Shown here: one piece after another, positions 42,370 to 50,761 of the stretch
How the letters are laid out: every line of letters starts with the position of its first letter
Numbering within the stretch: position 1 is the stretch's first letter
DNA from: Mucilaginibacter flavus
GTDB taxonomy: Bacteria; Bacteroidota; Bacteroidia; Sphingobacteriales; Sphingobacteriaceae
DNA length: 64,000 nucleotides
Direction: 5' to 3'
NCBI RefSeq assembly: GCF_030409315.1
Contig: NZ_JAUFPS010000034.1
Coordinates: 76,673 to 140,672, forward strand
Program-made: the position numbers and the translations under genes
Notes under the pieces: generated by a model
Database searches by the model: none
What the model was told of the DNA's origin: nothing
The model's input: the letters and a program-made list of their open reading frames with translations, nothing else

Positions 42370-42744
42370 TTATTTAGGAGCACTCCAGCCGTCGCTCCAA
42401 CCGTTACCGCCAGAATCTTTGGCACCTTTTACCAGCGCATCGTATTTTGCACCCTGGGCAGGTGTTAACACGCCTTTAATTTGTTTAATAGTGCTTGTGC
42501 GCAACGGCTCAATAGCTACCAGCATTTTGGTGTTATCGCCTTTATTTTCTGCTTTAATTTTATCAAACTTAGCCGATGATGCGGTGTAGATTGCAGCAAT
42601 TTTTTTGCATTGCGGATCGGTTAACTTTAACTTTTTCTGCAACTCCATAGCCTTTTCTTCGGGCTTGCTGGCTGCATGCATCTGGGCGTTGCTTACTGTT
42701 GTTATTCCCAAAAACAGGAAGCATAATAAAAGCAGTTTCTTCAT
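42370..42744 (-). CDS. Small periplasmic helical protein (Spy/CpxP-like)
   Basis: This 124-residue protein has a signal peptide ending TVSNAQ. The mature part is helical and Lys-rich: KAMELQKKLKLTDPQCKKIAAIY, then LRTSTIKQIKGVLTPAQGAKYDAL. The spacing of the LT-x-x-Q and LTPAQ-x-x-KYD motifs fits the Spy/CpxP-like LTxxQ type of periplasmic stress proteins in Bacteroidota. The tail is Gly/Trp-rich. It appears monocistronic. Confidence 0.7.
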   Translation of the reverse strand: MKKLLLLCFLFLGITTVSNAQMHAASKPEEKAMELQKKLKLTDPQCKKIAAIYTASSAKFDKIKAENKGDNTKMLVAIEPLRTSTIKQIKGVLTPAQGAKYDALVKGAKDSGGNGWSDGWSAPK

Positions 42745-42846
42745 TTTTTTAATCAGATTTAGTGTTGTTATTGATTTTACCTTAAAGGTACTTCAATTAT
42801 TTAAAATACCTGCAAGGTTTGTAATAGAAGTATTACAAATCAACCA

Positions 42847-45093
42847 CTATTTTGTTTGGGCCGTCATTGCGGGCATACATGTGGCCATATCCTGTTTATC
42901 AATAAAGGTTAATTTATTTAAGTGAGTTACTTTATATTCACTTGCACCTTCGGTAATTTGCAGGAACTGGTTAGGCGCTACATTGGTAAAATGCTGCACG
43001 GTATTGCTTCCGGCCCATTTTATTTCAATATCGTCGATAATTTTTGCCTGCCCAATACCCATTTCCTGGCGCAAAGGCGATGAACCAAAGCTGCCGCCCG
43101 AGTTTACATCTTTATAAACGCTCCGTTGAACTCCATTTTCTACAAAGGTTAATTTGATATGACTGCCTATGGCCGCCCTGTTGGCTTTTACACCATTAAG
43201 CTTTAAGCTTATCCAGTTGTTATTATCGGTACGTGGGTTAAGGTATAATGAGCTGGTGTATGAATCGCCTATGTAAGCGCCGCCCATTTGCGCGTATATA
43301 TCCTGGTTGCCGGTGTTTCTGAAATCGGCAAAGGCCACGCCATGGCCCTTTTGCAGGTTACCGGTACGCGATGAGTTTGTAATATCAACAAACCTTTTAC
43401 CATCAACATTTTTGAAAAGCTTATTGGGTACCAACGATCTGAAATCGGGGTTTCCTGTACCGAAATACATATCCAGGTAGCCGTCGTTATCAATATCGCC
43501 AAAATTACCACCCATGCTGTACACTACTTTATCTAACCCTGCTTCTTTGGTTACATTGGTAAAAGTACCATCGTGGTTGTTTTTATACAGGAACACGTTA
43601 CCGGCATCTTTAACGGGTTTGCCCACCGCCGCGGCAGCGCTGTAATATCCCAATGTATGATCAAAATTATAATCGCTTACTAGTATGTCCTGCCAGCCAT
43701 CATTGTTATAGTCATAAAACCAAGTAGTAAATGTGCGCTCTTTATTGTTTGCCAAACCGGCCTTGCGGGTAACATCTTCAAAATCTACCTTGCCATTTTT
43801 AAGGCCTTTGTTTTTTAGCAGGTATTTTTCTCCGGTCATAGTCGAAATAAATATATCGGCAAAGCCATCATTATTATAATCGGCAGAGGTTACGCCTTTT
43901 ACAAACGATAAAATATTGCAATGTGCCGACTCTGTAACATTTGTAAACGTACCATTATGGTTGTTGATAAACAGCTTGCAGGTTTGCGCATTTACATCAA
44001 GTGACTGAGTAGATGCCTCGGCCCCTACAAAAACATCCAGCCAGCCGTCATTATTAAAATCGGCCCAGGTGGCGGTTTGCGTAGGTTGAAAATAAAGCAG
44101 GCCGCTTGGAATGGTTACATCGGTAAATGTTCCATCGCCATTGTTGCGTAATAACGAGCTGGGCTGGTTGCCAAACCCTTTGGTAAGCCAGGCGCCGCGC
44201 AATACAAACAAATCAATATTGCCATCATTATTATAATCTGTTTGCTGAATATTTAGCCCCCCGGTTATTCCTTTTAAACCGCTTTGTTCGGTGCGGTCGG
44301 TAAAGGTCCCGTCTTTATTATTCTGAAAATAGTGCATCGGGTCGCTCAGGTCCCATCCCGATGTAATGATATCCAGGTAGCCGTCGTTATTATAATCATC
44401 TACGGCTACGCCACCTGCGCGGCCATTGATGTTAACGCCCAAACTTTTGGCTATATCTTTAAAGGGCTTTATGCTGGCAACGCTATCGGCATTTAAACCG
44501 GGAATCAGCAATTCTTTCGGTACTTTTTGGGGATACTCGCCCAAAGTCATATAAGCGATATTGATAAGCCATTTTGATTCCAGGTCATCGGGGTGCATTT
44601 TTAGCATTAATGTATAGGTTTCAATAGCTTTTCTTGATCCTGTCTGAATTTTGTGTACGCCATCATCCTTAATAGGGAAAATACACGATGATCCTGTATG
44701 GTTAAGCATGCAATTGCTCCGTTCGCCCAGGCGCATATAAGCTATGGCTATATCAGGAAGAATTTGCGTGGTCGACATGTAATCCATTTTGTCAATCAGC
44801 TCTTCATAAATCCCCACTGCTTCCTGTTCTTTTCCTTTTTTTAACAGCAATCCTGCCTTTGAGCTCAAAATGTAATTGCTTTGCATGCCGGGATCAGACC
44901 GGAGTAAGGAATCGCAGAAAGCGATTTTAGCTTCGGGGTTAAACGGGTTGGATATTTTATAGTTTTGGCGGCTTATTTGTTGAAGTAACTGAATCATATC
45001 CTCATGCGATGAGGTTTTGCTGGATGCTATGATGGTAAAGCCCAGCGCTCCGAAAAGCACTACTGCAACGGCTATTTTTATGGTATTTTTCAT
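42847..45093 (-). CDS. CRTAC1-like protein: VCBS/FG-GAP repeats plus ASPIC/UnbV domain
   Basis: This 748-residue exported protein has an N-terminal membrane/signal helix and a TPR-like region of about 150 residues. At least six FG-GAP/VCBS blades follow, each with a calcium loop such as DYNNDGYLDI, DYNNDGNIDLF, DFNNDGWLDVF, DYNNDGFADIF, DYNNDGWQDIL and DIDNDGYLDMY. The last blade is degenerate (DFRNTGNQDIY). The C-terminus is an ASPIC/UnbV domain (GSHIKLTFVENGVQRS; EIKWAGSNTVQHF). Such proteins are common in Bacteroidota, often near SusCD genes; they probably bind glycans or matrix. Confidence 0.9.
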   Translation of the reverse strand: MKNTIKIAVAVVLFGALGFTIIASSKTSSHEDMIQLLQQISRQNYKISNPFNPEAKIAFCDSLLRSDPGMQSNYILSSKAGLLLKKGKEQEAVGIYEELIDKMDYMSTTQILPDIAIAYMRLGERSNCMLNHTGSSCIFPIKDDGVHKIQTGSRKAIETYTLMLKMHPDDLESKWLINIAYMTLGEYPQKVPKELLIPGLNADSVASIKPFKDIAKSLGVNINGRAGGVAVDDYNNDGYLDIITSGWDLSDPMHYFQNNKDGTFTDRTEQSGLKGITGGLNIQQTDYNNDGNIDLFVLRGAWLTKGFGNQPSSLLRNNGDGTFTDVTIPSGLLYFQPTQTATWADFNNDGWLDVFVGAEASTQSLDVNAQTCKLFINNHNGTFTNVTESAHCNILSFVKGVTSADYNNDGFADIFISTMTGEKYLLKNKGLKNGKVDFEDVTRKAGLANNKERTFTTWFYDYNNDGWQDILVSDYNFDHTLGYYSAAAAVGKPVKDAGNVFLYKNNHDGTFTNVTKEAGLDKVVYSMGGNFGDIDNDGYLDMYFGTGNPDFRSLVPNKLFKNVDGKRFVDITNSSRTGNLQKGHGVAFADFRNTGNQDIYAQMGGAYIGDSYTSSLYLNPRTDNNNWISLKLNGVKANRAAIGSHIKLTFVENGVQRSVYKDVNSGGSFGSSPLRQEMGIGQAKIIDDIEIKWAGSNTVQHFTNVAPNQFLQITEGASEYKVTHLNKLTFIDKQDMATCMPAMTAQTK

Positions 45094-45306
45094 TGGAAAT
45101 TAAATTTGTGTGATAACACCGCGGGCGGGTTATTTAGTTTAATGGCACTTATGGCAACCGGCAATCGTAAACAGATGCTTATTCCTGTTTATGAACCTTG
45201 GCTGTTCATTGTCATAAATTAATTCAGATAATTAAGGCTACTCTATCCGTAGATGGTTCATGCTAATCAAAATATGACAGGCAACAAATACCAACATTGA
45301 ATAATA

Positions 45307-45333
45307 AAAACAAGCCTGTTGCAACAACAGGTT
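45307..45333 (-). terminator. Probable terminator of the 45363-45911 gene
   Basis: On the minus strand CCTGTTG-TTG-CAACAGG (45315-45331) is followed by CTTGTTTTTATTAT. The rest of the 45094-45362 gap shows nothing recognisable. Confidence 0.65.
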
Positions 45334-45362
45334 ATTCTTAACGGATTAAAGAGAAAGAAGAA

Positions 45363-45911
45363 TTAGCAGAAACGCTTGGGTGGTTGCTCTGGTATATCCT
45401 GGTGATAATGAACCAGCGGCTGAATGGGTTGTATAAACCTTTCAGTTAATTTCTTTATTGGGCAATAAAACTCAAACTGAACAAATGATAAACTCAGGTT
45501 ATCCAGTAAAACTATTTTGCCAAAAGGCACATGGTCTTTTTGTGGTACGGGAATATCTTTAACTCCCTTGGCATCTAACACGTTATTATCCACAGGCTTG
45601 GTGGTATCGTAATTAGGTATACACATCAGGTGAAGCGCCGTACGCGTAAGCCTCATTTTTACATAATTGTAGCTGGTGCTTCCAAATTGAATTTTCCCGG
45701 CTATGTTTTCAAACCGGGCCCAGTCATGAATGTTGGGCATATTAACCGGTATTGATATTTCGGTTAAATCTTTAACATTATATAAACCTTTGCTTATTTG
45801 CTGGTTATAAAACTTATCTGTTTTGTAAACCAAATATTGATGCAATGCCAGGTGCCCGCCAATATTGAGCAGGTGAACGTTCAGTAAAAGCAAGGCAATA
45901 ATTCTTTTCAA
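45363..45911 (-). CDS. Hypothetical exported or membrane-anchored protein
   Basis: This 182-residue protein has a hydrophobic N-terminus (MKRIIALLLLNVHLLNIGG), then a mostly beta sequence (EISIPVNMPNIHDWARFE; KIQFGSTSYNYVKMRLT) and a C-terminal Pro-rich tail ending RFC. No family is recognised. Its own terminator and the flanking gaps suggest a single-gene unit. Confidence 0.6.
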   Translation of the reverse strand: MKRIIALLLLNVHLLNIGGHLALHQYLVYKTDKFYNQQISKGLYNVKDLTEISIPVNMPNIHDWARFENIAGKIQFGSTSYNYVKMRLTRTALHLMCIPNYDTTKPVDNNVLDAKGVKDIPVPQKDHVPFGKIVLLDNLSLSFVQFEFYCPIKKLTERFIQPIQPLVHYHQDIPEQPPKRFC

Positions 45912-46127
45912 TTTGGTTTATAGGTAATTGAGCAATAAAGATGGCATTTATTATTAAATATTCAAAATATTTAATACGGAATCATATTATACTGGTTAAA
46001 GGTGAATAGCCATATGCCGGTAAATTTTATTCCGAACATAATTAAAGGGTTGATGTTCATTTGTTGTGACCGTAAAATTCACCAAATTTGATATACTATC
46101 TATTTCGGCATTTTTTAACAATTTACC

Positions 46128-47006
46128 GTGAAAACAATACCCACCTTATTAATTTTATTAACGGCCCTTGCCGGGCATGCCCAGGAAAGCATAAAATGGC
46201 CTCAGCATAAAAAAGCTGCCATTGTGCTTACTTATGACGATGCTTTGGTTTCGCAACTAAATGTGGCCGTGCCCCAATTGGAGGCCGCACATTTAAAAGC
46301 TACTTTCTTTTTAACGGGCGATATTGATCCGGCAACTATTCCACGCTGGCGCAAACTTGGCAAACGGGGTTTTGAACTGGCCAACCATACCATTTTTCAT
46401 CCTTGTTTAAGTACAGATGATAACCCGGTTCACTCTGAAAATTATACACCCTACAGCATGATTAGGGAGATTGAGGTAATGAACCACTTTTTATACGCCG
46501 TTGACGGCAAAACAAACCGCACCTACGCCTACCCCTGCACCGAAACAACCGCCGGCGGTAAAGATTATGTCGATTCGCTCAGAAAATTCAACCAGATAAA
46601 ATATGCCCGCGGCGGCGGCGATGCCAGCGATTTTATAACCGACTTTAAGCGCCTTGATCCTATGCTGGTTCCTTCTTTTGGGGTGGAGGATAATACAACC
46701 GGGGCGCAACTCATCGCGTTTGTAAAAAAGGTTCAACAAGCCGGCGGAATGGGCGTGCTGATGATTCATGGCATTGGCGGCGATTATATCACCATATCGG
46801 CCAAAGCGCATCAGGAAATGCTGGATTACATCAGCAAAAACAAAAACGAACTATGGGTGCCAACCTTTCAGCAGGCTATGGATTATATTAAACAAGCCAA
46901 TAAGCCTTTCGGGCCTGTTGGCAGGGTAACGGCAAAGGCCGAGCGATTAAACCCTATTAAACCTAAAACCCCGCCCGCAAAGGCTCAAAAAACAACAGGG
47001 GTATAG
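46128..47006 (+). CDS. Secreted polysaccharide deacetylase (NodB domain)
   Basis: This 292-residue protein starts with GTG (46128) and has a signal peptide to AGHAQ. The NodB domain has motif 1 TYDDAL with the catalytic and metal Asp, motif 2 HTIFHP with both metal His, and later AYPCTE and LMIHGIGG. It would remove acetyl groups from N- or O-acetylated glycans such as peptidoglycan or chitin-like polymers in the periplasm or outside. The tail is Lys/Pro-rich. It converges with the LRR-kinase gene with an 11-bp gap. Confidence 0.9.
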   Translation: MKTIPTLLILLTALAGHAQESIKWPQHKKAAIVLTYDDALVSQLNVAVPQLEAAHLKATFFLTGDIDPATIPRWRKLGKRGFELANHTIFHPCLSTDDNPVHSENYTPYSMIREIEVMNHFLYAVDGKTNRTYAYPCTETTAGGKDYVDSLRKFNQIKYARGGGDASDFITDFKRLDPMLVPSFGVEDNTTGAQLIAFVKKVQQAGGMGVLMIHGIGGDYITISAKAHQEMLDYISKNKNELWVPTFQQAMDYIKQANKPFGPVGRVTAKAERLNPIKPKTPPAKAQKTTGV

Positions 47007-47017
47007 TTTACTACCGG

Positions 47018-48325
47018 TTAGTTTAATTCCAGCAAGCGCCCTAACTCCGCTGTTAAATATTCAAAGCCCGGTCGGGATGATATGGCTGGCGCTAAGCATT
47101 CGTTTTTAAGTTCCGTTATCTTCTTCAAAATGCTTTCATTTCCTTTTTCGTTGCATAAAAAAAGCAGGTCATCCAACAGGTAACCATAGGCGCTCACTTC
47201 TATTCGTTCAAAAGCACGGGCCGGTTGTTCGTCGGTTATATCATAAAAAGATGCCGCGCCAAAATCGCTGAATAGTGTATTTCCGGCTTCGTCTATTAAG
47301 GTATTGTGCGCGTACAAATCGCCGTGCATAATACCGTGCCTGTGCAGCTGGGCGGCTAATGAAGCTATAGTAGTCGCTATTTTCAATACCTGGTTTAACG
47401 AAAGATTAAAGCCCTCTTTAAATACATCCCTTGTACAGCTCGCCAGGCTGGGCGGCATACCCAGGTTAAAAAAGCGGGGAGGTATTAGTTCCATAACCAA
47501 TCCGGTTTTACCTTCGGGGTTGCCTTTGATCTGCCCAATCAATTTTGCCAGGCCGGGATGGTGGCCCGCGGCTATATAGGCATTCATTTCATCTTCGGGG
47601 AAACCATCGCTGGTTACAGCTCCCTTAAACACTTTAACTGCTACTTCTTTACCGCCGGCATTTGTAGCAGCTTTATAGATCATCCCCGAGGCTCCTTCGC
47701 CTAATAGTTGTTTAATTTCCAAATTGGCCCAATCAATAAAGGCCGGTGGCAGCACATCGGGTTTAATATTGAACCGATTCCCGGAGATTGCCAGCCATGC
47801 AAGTTTAGGCATAGTTAAAAGCCATCCCGGTAAAGCCGTAAGCCGATTCGCGGAGACCCGTAAAAGAGAAAGGCCCTGGCAGTTTTTTAATTCATCGGGC
47901 AATTCGGTTAGTTGATTGCCCGCAAGCATCAGCTTTTGCATTCTTGAGCACCTCCCAATCTCGGGCGGTAATACGCTTATTTTGTTATTGGTAAGAATGA
48001 GCCAGCGTAAATTGAGATTAATTGCCCTCCCGGGAACGGTTTCTATCCTGTTTGATTTAAAGCCAACGGTATCAAGCAATGGGCAATCGGCCAATACTTC
48101 GGGTAAAGCGGTAAACAGGTTTTCGGAACAGAAAAAAACCTTTAAATTTTTTAGCCGACCAAAATCTATGGGTAACGCGGTTAGTTTATTGGATGAAAGA
48201 TCAAGCCTTTCTAAAGTATCTGATAGTTCAAAGATCTCTTCCGGAAAATGTTCAAGCCCCTCAGATAGTGTTAGTGAAACAGCCCCTTTAAGCTCGCCCC
48301 GCTTTAATTGTATTAAAGTTTGCAT
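47018..48325 (-). CDS. Leucine-rich-repeat protein kinase
   Basis: This 435-residue cytoplasmic protein (no signal peptide, no membrane helix) has about seven LRRs of the bacterial/plant LxxLxLSxNxLTxLP type over residues 15-190. A complete kinase domain runs from about 203: glycine loop GEGASG (209-214), K231 (VAVKVF), and catalytic loop HGDLYAHN (334-341), with HGD in place of HRD and N341. DFG is at 354-356. All key residues for activity are present. It is a eukaryotic-like arrangement; the target is unknown. A secreted DUF6263-like and a Pro-rich protein are encoded upstream on the same strand. Confidence 0.88.
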   Translation of the reverse strand: MQTLIQLKRGELKGAVSLTLSEGLEHFPEEIFELSDTLERLDLSSNKLTALPIDFGRLKNLKVFFCSENLFTALPEVLADCPLLDTVGFKSNRIETVPGRAINLNLRWLILTNNKISVLPPEIGRCSRMQKLMLAGNQLTELPDELKNCQGLSLLRVSANRLTALPGWLLTMPKLAWLAISGNRFNIKPDVLPPAFIDWANLEIKQLLGEGASGMIYKAATNAGGKEVAVKVFKGAVTSDGFPEDEMNAYIAAGHHPGLAKLIGQIKGNPEGKTGLVMELIPPRFFNLGMPPSLASCTRDVFKEGFNLSLNQVLKIATTIASLAAQLHRHGIMHGDLYAHNTLIDEAGNTLFSDFGAASFYDITDEQPARAFERIEVSAYGYLLDDLLFLCNEKGNESILKKITELKNECLAPAISSRPGFEYLTAELGRLLELN

Positions 48326-48508
48326 ATAATGTTTACCCGGCCCGTTTAAGCGGCTATTTGTATATTCCTGTTACTGACTTATAAGTTGTTGCGTTCGCAA
48401 CAGGTGTGGAACAATACTTACAACACATCGTTAAAAATCAATAAGTTATAAATTGCCATATTTTACAAATCGCAACAGAACCGCAACAAAGCTACAAGAT
48501 TAAGTGTG

Positions 48509-49309
48509 TTATTTTTTGATATTTACTTCTACAGTGGCCGTTCTGCGGGTAGCGGTGTACACAATTCCGTTTACCATTTCGTAACCGGTTGATACACTTT
48601 GCGAACTCCGCTTTAAAATAACGCCGGTATTGTTATTAATTAATATCGATCCGTTAATGCGGCTGTTTAGATTATCGCCCAAAACAGATGTTTTGTAGGT
48701 AAGGGTGGTGGTAAGCGCGTTTACCGCGTAAACGGTATAAACGGTTTCTGATGAGTTGGCGGTATTGGTCCAGGCGTAACCCTTTTTCATTGACGGATTT
48801 ACCGAAAAATTTACCATAAACTGCAAAGTTGTGCCCGGCGTTAAATTCTCTGGCTGAATACCGGTGAATGACAACAAGGTATCATTTACGGTTGATGGTC
48901 GCCTTATGCTTAGCACTTCGCCCTTTTTGTTTACAGATACAACAGCCTGGTTATTTATCATTTTTTGCAAACCAACCTGTATAAACGAATTAGGATCTGC
49001 AGGTTTGGCCGAATTGTATACCAGGTTTTGATCCATGGCATTCACAGTATCCACAAGCTTATCTGTGGTAATAACAACATAAGCTCCTTTGTCTGTAACG
49101 TCGGTTACCTTGTAGGTTTTAATTAGAGTTGAAAATGAACTAACATGTAATGTTTGGCTACCGCGCTGCAATACACAATTTGACCTGGTTAACACCTGCC
49201 TTTGAAATTCATCTCCTTTTTTAAATACAGCTTGCGCAAATGCCAGGCTGCTTATGAAGGTTAGCAGCACCATTAACATATATTTAAACCGGTTGGGGGC
49301 GGTATTCAT
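48509..49309 (-). CDS. Secreted DUF6263-like protein
   Basis: I chose the ATG at 49309 (MNTAPNRFKYMLM, 266 aa), as it fits the signal peptide (ending SLAFAQ); a longer frame starts at 49372. The mature protein is beta-rich with FKKGDEFQRQVLTRSNCVLQ at its start and TGIQPENLTPGTTLQF in the middle, as in the DUF6263 group of Bacteroidota secreted proteins. The function is unknown. It follows the Pro-rich protein gene on the same strand. Confidence 0.65.
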   Translation of the reverse strand: MNTAPNRFKYMLMVLLTFISSLAFAQAVFKKGDEFQRQVLTRSNCVLQRGSQTLHVSSFSTLIKTYKVTDVTDKGAYVVITTDKLVDTVNAMDQNLVYNSAKPADPNSFIQVGLQKMINNQAVVSVNKKGEVLSIRRPSTVNDTLLSFTGIQPENLTPGTTLQFMVNFSVNPSMKKGYAWTNTANSSETVYTVYAVNALTTTLTYKTSVLGDNLNSRINGSILINNNTGVILKRSSQSVSTGYEMVNGIVYTATRRTATVEVNIKK

Positions 49310-49385
49310 TTTTATATTATTGGTTATAATGCCCTGGGGGTAAGCAGCGACACTACTATTATTAAAGCTCATTTAAAAAGCCGGT

Positions 49386-50123
49386 TTATTTAGTTTTTGC
49401 CTTGTTATGGTTTTTATTTGCAGCCCCCTTATTATCAGGCTTTACAAATTGGGCTGCTCCCTGCTTAATCAGCCGCGGATTTTCACTTTGCGGCAAGGCC
49501 GGGATAGACCAAAGATCAAGACCGCTGCTTTGGGGCAATGAAAACTCAGGCGCACAAATCACCGCGGGCATCAACGGGATAATGCTTTTAATTATAACTC
49601 CATTTACCAGCGGAACAGGCTCCTTTGGCGATGGTGGCATTTCCGGCGCTTGCAGTACGGGCAATTCTGTATTTTGAACTACTATAGCATCGGTTAGCTG
49701 TTGTTTGGGCATTGACGGTGCATCTGGCGTATTGGGAGCCGGAAGACCCGGCAGCCCATCACCCCCATCTGAGAGTGCCGGTATATCGGGCTGGTTTGCA
49801 GCCGGAGCACTTGTGCCAATAGCAGCTAAAACCGGTACCTCTATTGCCGGTATCTGTGGCAATGCCGGTACAGGCACATCAATAATTGTTAAAGTATTGA
49901 GCTTTGCGGTGGTGTTTTTGTTGTTGAAACTTCCCTTGGCCTGGCTGTTAGCTGGTACCGGCGATACTGGCGGCGGAACATTCCAATCAGAAAAGGAGCT
50001 GTGTTGTGCAATGGCCCTGTTTAAACAACCTGCTACAATAAATACCGTAAACACAGCGGTCCTTAGCATCCTGCTACGGCCGTAAGTATCCCCGGTTTTT
50101 TTTAGCATGTATAATGTTTCCAT
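49386..50123 (-). CDS. Proline-rich exported protein
   Basis: I prefer the ATG at 50123 (METLYMLKK, 245 aa); a start at 50069 (MLRTAVFTVF) would put the signal peptide at the very N-terminus. Export is suggested by TVFIVAGCLNRAIAQ. The rest is low-complexity and Pro/Ala-rich (VPALPQIPAIEVPVLAAIG; LQAPEMPPSPKEPVPLV) with a basic tail. No domain is recognised. It may be a surface or cell-wall-spanning protein. Confidence 0.55.
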   Translation of the reverse strand: METLYMLKKTGDTYGRSRMLRTAVFTVFIVAGCLNRAIAQHSSFSDWNVPPPVSPVPANSQAKGSFNNKNTTAKLNTLTIIDVPVPALPQIPAIEVPVLAAIGTSAPAANQPDIPALSDGGDGLPGLPAPNTPDAPSMPKQQLTDAIVVQNTELPVLQAPEMPPSPKEPVPLVNGVIIKSIIPLMPAVICAPEFSLPQSSGLDLWSIPALPQSENPRLIKQGAAQFVKPDNKGAANKNHNKAKTK

Positions 50124-50298
50124 TAACTTTTTATTTCTTATGTAAGGGTAGGTATTATCACGTTTTATGGTACTTATATAGCACACGCTAACCTATATTA
50201 AAGATAGCCTTTTTATCAATAACACAACCTTTCCGGTTTGTTTTGGTAATGCGTTAAACCAAGTTATTAATTATTGGGATAAAATTACGGTTTATATA

Positions 50299-50376
50299 CC
50301 ACTCAAAAAATACCAACCGCTTTGTATTGTGTGCCTCTTTACCACTTCATAAAATTGTAATATGAAAGTGGCAAAG
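50299..50376 (+). promoter_or_regulatory. Duplicated promoter/hairpin module, copy A
   Basis: A block CAAAAAATACCAACCGCTTT is followed by TTG (50327-50329), a 20-bp spacer, and TAAAATTG (50350-50357), a near-consensus -7. CCACTT (50342-50347) and AAGTGG (50366-50371) can form a hairpin across it. The same module is at 53337-53415 with identical spacing. It lies ahead of the small membrane ORF at 50423 and the histidine kinase. Confidence 0.65.
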
Positions 50377-50422
50377 TATACCAGCCGGCTTTAATCCATT
50401 GTTTTACCTAAAATAATAGCAT

Positions 50423-50623
50423 ATGAAAACGTTAGAGTATTTGCTTTACGGCTTACCCCTTATTTTTATATACCTTTCACGCGTATATATGCGCAAATTT
50501 AAACGCCTTAATGGCACAGGCAAAATACCCGATATTATAGGGGCCAAACGCAGGCAAAACATATATCTTTTTTTAGCCGTTGTATCTTCGGCATTAATCG
50601 TGTTAGTGGTTATTCAATTTTAG
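50423..50623 (+). CDS. Small membrane protein upstream of a histidine kinase
   Basis: This 66-residue protein has two hydrophobic segments (LLYGLPLIFIYLSRVYM and IYLFLAVVSSALIVLVVIQF) separated by a basic stretch. No family is recognised. It lies 66 bp downstream of the copy A promoter module and 138 bp before the kinase ATG, so it may be part of the kinase unit and act with it. Confidence 0.55.
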   Translation: MKTLEYLLYGLPLIFIYLSRVYMRKFKRLNGTGKIPDIIGAKRRQNIYLFLAVVSSALIVLVVIQF

Positions 50624-50761
50624 CGTTGTCAATATATGTAAGGCTTACAACAGCAACAAGCCTTATCGGGGATGTGTTCAGTAACTGTGAGCAGGTCCCC
50701 TTCATGTGTTTTGCCGGTAAGGTTGAAAAGTATTATCTTTATTTGGGCACATAAACCGATT

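Noticed and set aside
50672-50761. 30-residue N-terminal extension of the TPR histidine kinase
   Set aside because: The ATG at 50762 starts a clean signal peptide; the extension is Cys/Ser/Arg-rich and unlike any leader.
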